In this document: positions 1 to 4,514 of the stretch, piece after piece
Position numbering within the stretch: position 1 is the first letter of the stretch
How the letters are laid out: every line of letters begins with the position of its first letter
From: Clostridium sp.
GTDB lineage: Bacteria > Bacillota > Clostridia > Clostridiales > Clostridiaceae
Direction: 5' to 3'
Length of the DNA: 5,251 bases
Assembly: GCA_018372555.1 (NCBI GenBank)
Contig: JAHAIU010000209.1
Span: 1-5,251, forward strand
Program-made: the position numbers and the translations under genes
The notes under the pieces: generated by a model
Database searches by the model: none
Told to the model about the DNA's origin: nothing
The model's input: only the letters and a program-made list of their open reading frames with translations

Positions 1-1
1 A

Positions 2-46
2 GCTGAAAAGGTATTAGATACCATCTCAGCTAATGCTCAAATTTAA
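2..46 (+). CDS. C-terminal end of an unidentified protein (partial)
   Basis: Reading from base 2 gives 14 sense codons followed by TAA at 44-46, encoding AEKVLDTISANAQI. The codons (GCT, GAA, TTA, ATT, CAA) match the style of the other genes, and the other two plus frames hit stops within the first 20 bases. The predicted peptide has helix-like character, but it is far too short to assign a family. The gene would converge on the sugar operon, and the body lies off the left edge. An open run of 14 codons could arise by chance, so this is a moderate-confidence call based on codon style and on the fact that the DNA becomes distinctly more AT-rich and stop-rich immediately after base 46. Confidence 0.45.
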   Translation, partial: AEKVLDTISANAQI

Positions 47-106
47 TTGATTACACGCTTAAGGATATTAATGTATTAATTTCCATTTAATTATAATATG
101 TTTTGG

Positions 107-138
107 TAATATTTTCAATTACTTTCTCGAAAATATTA
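107..138 (+). terminator. Weak AT-rich inverted repeat, possible terminator of the left-edge gene
   Basis: A perfect 10-base inverted repeat (TAATATTTTC at 107-116 and GAAAATATTA at 129-138) encloses a 12-base loop. A T-rich stretch, including five T's near 151-155, follows about 12 bases later on the plus strand. The stem contains a single G-C pair and the T-run is not adjacent, so this is a poor terminator by usual rules. It is listed because the plus-strand gene ending at 46 needs a terminator and nothing stronger lies before base 205. The rest of 47-204 is AT-rich non-coding DNA with no ORF longer than about 11 codons. Confidence 0.2.
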
Positions 139-204
139 ATATTAATTAAATTTTTATTAAATACTGTATTTTAACATCATTAAAAGACCTTAAAGTTATT
201 TTTC

Positions 205-243
205 AAATAAAAACTCAGAGCACCAATAATCTAGTGCCCTGAG
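205..243 (-). terminator. Rho-independent terminator at the end of the alpha-glucoside operon
   Basis: On the minus strand a 10-pair stem (CTCAGGGCAC with GTGCTCTGAG, one G-U pair) closes a 10-base loop. It is followed directly by a T-rich tail (TTTTTATTT, plus-strand bases 205-213). The stem starts 22 bases after the stop codon of the GH4 gene, as expected for the end of an operon. On the plus strand the downstream T-run begins about nine bases after the stem, so it might also work weakly for the convergent left-edge gene. Confidence 0.9.
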
Positions 244-265
244 CAAAATTACTTTTTATCTATTT

Positions 266-1618
266 TTATTTAAGTTCTGGCCAGAATCCTTTATTTGCTA
301 CTATCATATCATCTAATATTTCTTTAGCAACTAGAGTTGATGGAACTGTTTTATTCATTGCGAAAGATTGTAATACTTTTTGGTAAGAACCTTCAATAGC
401 CCCTTCAACTAATAATTTTTCTGAAGCTACTTGTTGTTCCATTAATCCTTTATGGAATGTTGGAATTGCATCAATCTTAATAACTTCTGCTCCATTCTTA
501 CCCATTAATGCTGGTAATTCTACCATAACATCATCATCTATATTGGGTATGCTTCCATTGTTAGGTTCAATAACTATAAATTTTTGTTTTAAGTCATTTT
601 TAATAGATACAGCTAAATCTGCTATAAAATTACCATGTGCTCCATGATAGAATGCATCCTTTGTTATTTCTCCAGTTTTTAAGTAATGATCTACACCTTC
701 AAATAAGTTCTTTTCACGGCTCATCATAACTTCATTTGCTCTAGTCCAATCTGGATCTGAATGTTCTGCTACATCCTTAGATAATAAGTAATACTGTAAA
801 TAAGTATTTGGTAAATAGTCTGGATATAAGTCCATCATAGTCTTCATATTATTCCAAACCTTAACCCATGATTGAGAAGCATGCCTTTCTCCTTCTTTTA
901 ATGGATTTTTCTTCATAGCTTCAACATATTGTCTTGGCATTAAAGTTCCTACTTCATTTACATATTCACGAACTTCCTTAATTATATTTCTTCCTTCATA
1001 AGTAATTTCAGTAAACCATCCAAAGTGATTTAATCCGAAGTACTTATAATCCATCTTTAAGTAATCTACATCTCCTAAACATTTTGAAATCATTTCTAAT
1101 ATAGCTATTGGCATATCACAGATATTTATTATTCTTGCATTAGGTCTTAAAACTCTACAAGCTTCTGAAACTACAGCAGCTGGATTTGAGTAATTTAATA
1201 TCCAATATTCTTTATCTGCATATTTTTCAACATCATCTATAACTTCCATCATTGGGAATATAGTTCTAAGTCCATATGCTAGTCCTCCACATCCACAAGT
1301 TTCTTGTCCTACACATCCATGCTTTAGGGGAATCTTTTCATCTTGTTCACGCATTGCATATTTCCCAACTCTCATTTGAGCAAATATAAATTTAGCATCC
1401 TTATAAGCAGTTTCCTTATCAGTAGTTGCAGTTAACTTAATGTTAGATTTTAATTCCTTTAAAATATAGTCTACTACTACAGCAACCTTGCTTTGTCTTT
1501 CTTCATCTATATCGAATAATCTAACCTCAGTTACTTCTAATTCCTTTTCTCTTAATGCAATTGATTTTACTATTCCTGGAGTGAATGTACTTCCTCCACC
1601 TACTATTGTTATTATCAT
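266..1618 (-). CDS. malH: GH4 6-phospho-alpha-glucosidase (maltose-6'-phosphate type)
   Basis: This 450-residue cytoplasmic enzyme should hydrolyse alpha-linked phosphoglucosides, such as maltose 6'-phosphate, to glucose 6-phosphate plus the aglycone sugar. GH4 enzymes use NAD+ and a divalent metal (usually Mn2+) in an oxidation-elimination route. Visible hallmarks are the N-terminal dinucleotide-binding loop GGGSTFTPG (residues 7-15), GQETCG (104-109), NYSNP (142-146), ICDMPI (166-171) and GLNHFGW (195-201). Cys167 and His198 match the metal-ligand pair of B. subtilis GlvA, and Asp168 the proposed acid. The CDMP form is the alpha-specific signature, whereas beta-specific GH4 enzymes carry CNVP. 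Length is typical. ATG at 1618 is preceded by AAGGAG with a 10-base gap. The gene lies 41 bases after the permease gene with no signal between them, so they share a transcript. One oddity is Cys110 in GCGG, where GlvA-type enzymes have GPGG. The exact substrate (maltose or another alpha-glucoside) is not decided by the sequence, and malH follows Clostridium/Fusobacterium naming. Confidence 0.93.
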   Translation of the reverse strand: MIITIVGGGSTFTPGIVKSIALREKELEVTEVRLFDIDEERQSKVAVVVDYILKELKSNIKLTATTDKETAYKDAKFIFAQMRVGKYAMREQDEKIPLKHGCVGQETCGCGGLAYGLRTIFPMMEVIDDVEKYADKEYWILNYSNPAAVVSEACRVLRPNARIINICDMPIAILEMISKCLGDVDYLKMDYKYFGLNHFGWFTEITYEGRNIIKEVREYVNEVGTLMPRQYVEAMKKNPLKEGERHASQSWVKVWNNMKTMMDLYPDYLPNTYLQYYLLSKDVAEHSDPDWTRANEVMMSREKNLFEGVDHYLKTGEITKDAFYHGAHGNFIADLAVSIKNDLKQKFIVIEPNNGSIPNIDDDVMVELPALMGKNGAEVIKIDAIPTFHKGLMEQQVASEKLLVEGAIEGSYQKVLQSFAMNKTVPSTLVAKEILDDMIVANKGFWPELK

Positions 1619-1659
1619 AATAATACATCTCCTTCTTTTTAATCTTCTATAATTTTAAA

Positions 1660-3255
1660 TTAAAGTGTTGACAACACATTTTCAACTTCTTTACGCACTT
1701 GAGGTACTTCTATCCCAAAGATAATTTGAATATTATTACCTCTCTTAACTATTCCACTATTTTTACACTTATTTATTTCATCTTCATTTAATAATGAAAG
1801 ATCATTAACATCTACTCTTAATCTAGTAAAGCAGTTTGTAACATTAAGTATATTTTCTTTTCCACCTAATCCATTAATTATTGCTAGAATTTCTGAAACT
1901 CCAACTCTATCTTCTTTTCTATCAACTATTGATTTAGCTCCACCTTTAAATATAACTTCATCACTCTTAACATCCTCAACATTAACATCTTCTCTTCCTG
2001 GAGTCTTAAGTTTAAACTTCTTAATTAAGAATGAGAATAGTACATAATAAAGAGCTATTTGTGCTAATCCTAAGATAAACATTATTGGCCAGTTAGTCTT
2101 TTCAACTCCTGCTATAAGATTATTTAAGGTTACAGTTATAATTCCTCCCCCTAACATGGCAGTTACATTGAATACCTTTAGTAATACTATAAATAAACCT
2201 GCTATTGCTGAATGAATTACGAATAATGCTGGTGCTGCAAATATAAATAAGAAATCAAAAGGTTCTGTTACACCTGATAAACACGCTGTAATTGCTAAAG
2301 GCATTAGTAAAGCCTTAACTTTTTGTTTATTTTCTTTAAATGCAGTCTTATAAAATGCTAATGCTATACCTATATAACCAAAAGTCTTAGTAAATCCTGT
2401 TGCCATATAGTAAATCGAATCTGAGAATTTTGTTACGGCAGGATTACCAAATTCAGCAACTGTTATAGCATAAGCTCCTGCTAAAGTATGTTCTCCAACC
2501 TGCATTACTCCACCAATATCAGTGAATTGGAATGGAACATAAACTAAATGATGTAAACCAGTTGGAATAAGTAATCTTTCTAAGAAACCATATATAAATA
2601 ATCCAAAATTTCCACTGTTTTTAATTACTGTAGTTAATGCTGCAATTCCTTGAGCTACTAAAGGCCATATAAATGTAACCATAACACCTAAAGTTAAGCT
2701 TATTAAAATCATTATAATAAATGAGAAACGTGTTCCTGAGTACATTGCCCAGTATCCTTTAAAGTTAGAGTCGCAAGATTTATTAAATACATATCCTACT
2801 AAACACCCAATAATTATTCCACTAAACACACCCATGTCAGATACTTGGATTCCTAAAACTGAAGCTTGTCCAGTTCCCATTAAACCTAACATCTCACTTG
2901 GAGTTTTTAGCATCTCAAAAGTTGATAATGTTACATTATTTGCCTTTAAAAACATTAAATAAGACATAAAAGCTATAATTGATGCTTGATGTTTTTCTTT
3001 TTTAGCTAAAGCTGCTGCAATACCTATACAGAAAAGTATTCCTAAATTATTAACTAAAACCATTATTCCTTCATAAATCAATTTTCCTAATAATTGTATT
3101 GGCTTCCAATTTAAAAATGGTAAAAATCCAGTAACTGTTGTGTTAGTTATTAAAACACCTAGTATTAAAATCATACCTGCAACTGAAAGGTACATAAGGG
3201 GTTGAACCATAGCTTTTGCAAATTTCTCTGCTGATGCTAAAAATTTTTCTTTCAT
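1660..3255 (-). CDS. malP: PTS alpha-glucoside-type transporter, EIICB subunit
   Basis: This 531-residue membrane protein should import an alpha-glucoside and phosphorylate it in transit. The EIIC domain (about 1-415) has roughly ten hydrophobic segments, the GLHHLVYVPFQF stretch (residues 233-244) and the EIIC signature SGVTEPFDF (327-335), a variant of the usual GITEP. A charged linker (about 416-450) leads to EIIB (about 453-531), with the phosphorylated Cys475 in NCFTRLR. Domain order and length fit the GlvC/MalP alpha-glucoside family rather than BglF-type permeases, which also carry EIIA. No EIIA is present, so phosphate must come from an EIIA-Glc-like protein encoded elsewhere. The start is set at ATG 3255: a TTG at 3273 is in frame, but using it would place the ribosome binding site AGAGGAAG inside the coding region. 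RAT2/T2 and a cre-like box lie upstream and the phospho-glucosidase gene follows by 41 bases. The EIIB domain is the likely sensor that phosphorylates and inhibits the antiterminator. The symbol follows C. acetobutylicum usage; sugar specificity is inferred. Confidence 0.92.
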   Translation of the reverse strand: MKEKFLASAEKFAKAMVQPLMYLSVAGMILILGVLITNTTVTGFLPFLNWKPIQLLGKLIYEGIMVLVNNLGILFCIGIAAALAKKEKHQASIIAFMSYLMFLKANNVTLSTFEMLKTPSEMLGLMGTGQASVLGIQVSDMGVFSGIIIGCLVGYVFNKSCDSNFKGYWAMYSGTRFSFIIMILISLTLGVMVTFIWPLVAQGIAALTTVIKNSGNFGLFIYGFLERLLIPTGLHHLVYVPFQFTDIGGVMQVGEHTLAGAYAITVAEFGNPAVTKFSDSIYYMATGFTKTFGYIGIALAFYKTAFKENKQKVKALLMPLAITACLSGVTEPFDFLFIFAAPALFVIHSAIAGLFIVLLKVFNVTAMLGGGIITVTLNNLIAGVEKTNWPIMFILGLAQIALYYVLFSFLIKKFKLKTPGREDVNVEDVKSDEVIFKGGAKSIVDRKEDRVGVSEILAIINGLGGKENILNVTNCFTRLRVDVNDLSLLNEDEINKCKNSGIVKRGNNIQIIFGIEVPQVRKEVENVLSTL

Positions 3256-3262
3256 AATTCTT

Positions 3263-3270
3263 CTTCCTCT
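3263..3270 (-). promoter_or_regulatory. Ribosome binding site that fixes the permease start
   Basis: The minus strand reads AGAGGAAG seven bases before ATG 3253-3255, and the GAGG/AGGA core is a good Shine-Dalgarno match. The alternative in-frame TTG at 3271-3273 lies upstream of this element, has no purine-rich site of its own (the bases before it are TTTATTT-like), and would add the atypical prefix MRGRRI. The ATG is therefore preferred. Confidence 0.75.
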
Positions 3271-3289
3271 CAAAATAAATATTCTTAAA

Positions 3290-3317
3290 TTTATATATAA
3301 TGATTTGCAATCGTAAA
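3290..3317 (-). promoter_or_regulatory. Possible weak promoter directly before the permease gene
   Basis: On the minus strand TTTACG (3312-3317) is separated by 16 bases from TATAAA (3290-3295). A start near 3283 would give a leader of about 28 bases containing the ribosome binding site. It lies after terminator T2, so it would be independent of antitermination and would overlap the cre-like box at 3306-3319. The -35 match is only four of six and the DNA is AT-rich, so chance is a real possibility. Confidence 0.22.
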
Positions 3318-3319
3318 CA
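3306..3319 (+). promoter_or_regulatory. Candidate cre site (CcpA operator) before the permease gene
   Basis: TGCAATCGTAAACA with the preceding T fits every fixed position of the B. subtilis cre consensus WTGNAANCGNWNNCW, including the central CG. The flanks TTG and CAA form an outer inverted repeat. CG is rare in this AT-rich DNA, which makes the match more notable. It lies between terminator T2 and the permease start, about 50 bases before the ATG, where CcpA could act as an elongation roadblock or repress the weak promoter overlapping it. No CcpA gene is in the window. Confidence 0.55.
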
Positions 3320-3330
3320 ATTTCATAGAG

Positions 3331-3390
3331 ATAAAAAATATAGACCTAAATTATACTTAAGATAAAATCTTTAAATATAATCTAGGTCTA
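3331..3390 (-). terminator. Conditional terminator T2 between antiterminator and permease genes
   Basis: On the minus strand the arms at 3371-3390 and 3341-3360 pair at 18 of 20 positions around a 10-base loop. A T-rich tail (TATTTTTTAT, plus bases 3331-3340) follows. The first seven bases of the 5' arm (3384-3390) are also the 3' end of RAT2, so the terminator and the RAT hairpin cannot both form. This is the standard logic of BglG/LicT-controlled attenuators. It decides whether the permease and glucosidase genes are transcribed. Confidence 0.92.
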
Positions 3391-3413
3391 GCCTGCATTA
3401 CCAGTAACAATCC
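3384..3413 (-). promoter_or_regulatory. RAT2, ribonucleic antiterminator site for the BglG/LicT protein
   Basis: The minus strand carries the RAT core GGATTGTTACTG (3402-3413), a four-base apical segment, then CAGGCTAGACCT ending at 3384. It differs from RAT1 at three of 30 positions (the apical A/G, C/T and the A/T after CAGGC). Binding of the antiterminator dimer would stabilise this hairpin and block T2. Its first G is the last base of the antiterminator gene's TAG stop codon, so RAT2 begins inside the coding sequence and would be covered by a terminating ribosome. Confidence 0.92.
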
Positions 3414-4243
3414 TAATCTCTTATAACCTTTAATAAGTGGACCATCAAATAAACTTTTTCTTGTTTTAAAATCTCATAGTCAAAAGTTTTCTTTATATAT
3501 TCTTCTACTTTATCCACACAAATTTCTAACTTAGAATCTTTCTTTTTAAGTAAGTCATATAAGTCATCTACTTCATCAATATTCTTCACAGACTTAGTAA
3601 TTATTCTTTGTGCTAAAAACTTTAAGTGTGTAGTTAGCCTTGAATAATCTAGCCTGTCCTCAGTTAAATCTATGTTATATACTTCTTTTAATATCCTTGA
3701 AACTCCTGAACATAAAACTAAAATTCTTCTAGTATTATAAGTTCCAATATCTAAACAAGCATTTACTATATGTATTGCTATATAGCTTGCCTCCTCAATT
3801 GGAAGTTTTTCACCTGTATATTTTTCTACAATATCTAATGCTCTTACTCCAATTTTATATTCTTCAGAATATAAAGATTTAATTTCATTACTCATAAGAT
3901 TAGGTAAGACTAATCCATCTTTAAATCTTTCTACTGCACAAAAAATATGATCAGTTAATGATATGATAATTTGACTACTAAGCTTTACATCTAGTTCAGA
4001 ACTAGCAATTCCAATTATCTCTTCTACTGCTTGAAAATACTCAATTGGAATGTTCTCAAAAATTTCATTGAACTTACTTTTGCTTTCATCTTCAATAAAA
4101 TATCTCTTCTCTATCTTATTCTCATCTATCAAATCACCAATCTTCTTCTGAAACCCAATACCTGACCCTTGTACAATTACTTCTCTATTGTCCTCTGTAA
4201 TAGTAGCTACTATATTGTTATTAAACAATCTGATGATTTTCAT
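3413..4243 (-). CDS. licT: BglG/LicT-family transcriptional antiterminator with two PRD domains
   Basis: This 276-residue RNA-binding regulator (LicT 277, BglG 278) should bind RAT hairpins in its own leader and before the permease gene and prevent termination. The CAT RNA-binding domain spans about 1-55, with NNN at 8-10 and GSGIGFQKK at 26-34. PRD1 (about 65-170) carries His99 (SLTDHI) and His158 (AIHIVNA). PRD2 (about 172-276) carries His206 (LTTHLKFLAQR) and His269 (VHLLKV). All four regulatory histidines are therefore present, consistent with inhibition by PTS phosphorylation from EIIB, and possibly activation by HPr. Of LicT's known RNA contacts, Asn10, Gly26 and Phe31 are kept while Arg27 is Ser. 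ATG 4243 has AGGAGA seven bases upstream. The gene sits between two RAT/terminator units, so it controls itself as well as the downstream genes. The symbol marks the family; the ligand here is probably an alpha-glucoside rather than LicT's beta-glucans. Confidence 0.94.
   Translation of the reverse strand: MKIIRLFNNNIVATITEDNREVIVQGSGIGFQKKIGDLIDENKIEKRYFIEDESKSKFNEIFENIPIEYFQAVEEIIGIASSELDVKLSSQIIISLTDHIFCAVERFKDGLVLPNLMSNEIKSLYSEEYKIGVRALDIVEKYTGEKLPIEEASYIAIHIVNACLDIGTYNTRRILVLCSGVSRILKEVYNIDLTEDRLDYSRLTTHLKFLAQRIITKSVKNIDEVDDLYDLLKKKDSKLEICVDKVEEYIKKTFDYEILKQEKVYLMVHLLKVIRD
3420..3448 (-). promoter_or_regulatory. Possible internal promoter within the antiterminator gene's 3' end
   Basis: On the minus strand TTGATG (3443-3448) and TATAAG (3420-3425) are separated by exactly 17 bases. 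The predicted start would fall at about 3413, the first G of RAT2. Such a promoter would give permease/glucosidase transcripts starting with RAT2 and lacking the antiterminator gene. The hexamers match four and five of six positions but lie within codons for conserved residues, so chance is quite possible. Confidence 0.25.
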
Positions 4244-4272
4244 TAGTGCATCTCCTACCCATTTATTTATAC

Positions 4273-4320
4273 AAAAAAAGACCCAATATTAAACGAAAAA
4301 TTAGTTTAATGTTAGGTCTT
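4273..4320 (-). terminator. Conditional terminator T1 in the leader of the antiterminator gene
   Basis: On the minus strand the arms at 4304-4320 and 4278-4294 pair at 16 of 17 positions (one G-U pair, one C-A mismatch) around a nine-base loop. The T-run extends the 3' arm (seven T's, plus bases 4273-4279). Bases 4314-4320 of the 5' arm are shared with RAT1, making the two hairpins mutually exclusive. It ends about 30 bases before the antiterminator ATG and would block almost the whole operon when the regulator is inactive. Confidence 0.95.
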
Positions 4321-4343
4321 GCCTGCGTTATCAGTAACAATCC
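4314..4343 (-). promoter_or_regulatory. RAT1, leader antiterminator site controlling the antiterminator gene
   Basis: The minus strand reads GGATTGTTACTG (4332-4343), an apical segment ATAACG, then CAGGCAAGACCT ending at 4314. This is a near-exact RAT of the SacY/LicT/BglG class. Compared from memory with B. subtilis sacB it differs at about two positions and shares the CAAGACC ending, whereas licS-type sites end in CAAAACC. It begins about nine bases after the predicted transcription start, so it would be the first structure formed on the nascent RNA. Confidence 0.95.
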
Positions 4344-4358
4344 ATATGTTATGATTTT

Positions 4359-4387
4359 ATTATACAAGCCTTATTTTCCTTTGTCAA
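4359..4387 (-). promoter_or_regulatory. Consensus sigma-A promoter of the alpha-glucoside operon
   Basis: The minus strand has TTGACA (4382-4387) and TATAAT (4359-4364), both perfect hexamers, with an ideal 17-base spacer. The start is predicted near A4352, giving a leader of about 110 bases that holds RAT1 and T1. A fully consensus promoter suits an operon whose control lies mainly at termination: polymerase starts often and is stopped in the leader. The -35 hexamer forms part of a cre-like box. Confidence 0.92.
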
Positions 4388-4395
4388 TGTTTACA
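4382..4395 (-). promoter_or_regulatory. Candidate cre site overlapping the operon's -35 element
   Basis: The minus strand reads TGTAAACATTGACA. It matches the consensus TGWAANCGNTNWCA at all fixed positions except the central G, which is A. The half-sites TGTAAA and TTGACA form an imperfect palindrome, and the second half-site is the -35 hexamer. Clostridial CcpA sites without a central CG have been described. Bound CcpA would directly exclude RNA polymerase. Part of the match is forced by the -35 consensus, which lowers certainty. Confidence 0.5.
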
Positions 4396-4411
4396 TAGAA
4401 ATTTTATTTAA

Positions 4412-4456
4412 AAATGTAGATATTTTATATTTATCATATTTATAATAACTACATTT
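4412..4456. repeat. Long imperfect palindrome upstream of the operon promoter
   Basis: AAATGTAG (4412-4419) and CTACATTT (4449-4456) are perfect inverted copies, and the 29 bases between them continue to pair with scattered mismatches down to a three-base loop. It is centred about 50 bases upstream of the -35 element. It could be a regulator's operator, a cruciform-prone or UP-element-like A/T tract, or a second hairpin after the upstream gene's terminator. AT-rich DNA produces such pairing readily, so only the 8-base arms are persuasive. Confidence 0.35.
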
Positions 4457-4460
4457 CTTA

Positions 4461-4502
4461 TAAATATTAAAGAACTGCATCATTATATACTGATACAGCT
4501 CT
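4461..4502 (-). terminator. Rho-independent terminator of the zinc-ribbon gene
   Basis: On the minus strand AGAGCTGTATCA (4491-4502) pairs with TGATGCAGTTCT (4471-4482) in a 12-pair stem with two G-U pairs and an eight-base loop. A T/A-rich tail (TTAATATTTA, 4461-4470) follows. It starts 12 bases after the stop codon of the gene ending at 4515. Its presence before the operon promoter separates the two transcription units. Confidence 0.8.
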
Positions 4503-4514
4503 ATTTTTCAAAAT

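Noticed and set aside
69..97. Perfect TATAAT on the plus strand at 92-97 as a promoter
   Set aside because: No -35 match lies at 16-18 bases, no plus-strand gene follows, and such hexamers are expected by chance in this AT-rich gap.
47..265. Small ORFs in the convergent gap
   Set aside because: ATGs on both strands run into stops within about 11 codons, without ribosome binding sites.
266..1618. Assignment as a 6-phospho-beta-glucosidase (CelF/LicH type), as might be guessed from the LicT-like regulator
   Set aside because: The motif at 167-170 is CDMP, the alpha-type signature, not CNVP, and the neighbouring permease is of the alpha-glucoside EIICB type.
1619..1659. A third RAT or promoter between permease and glucosidase genes
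   Set aside because: The 41-base gap holds only AT-rich DNA and the ribosome binding site; no GGATTGTTACTG-like core or hairpin is present.
3256..3273. Upstream in-frame TTG start adding MRGRRI to the permease
   Set aside because: The added codons are the Shine-Dalgarno sequence itself read as protein, and the TTG has no ribosome binding site of its own. The ATG at 3255 has correct spacing.
4273..4343. A metabolite-binding riboswitch in the leader
   Set aside because: The leader is fully explained by a RAT hairpin and an overlapping terminator with the cognate antiterminator gene next to it; no aptamer-like conserved cores are seen.
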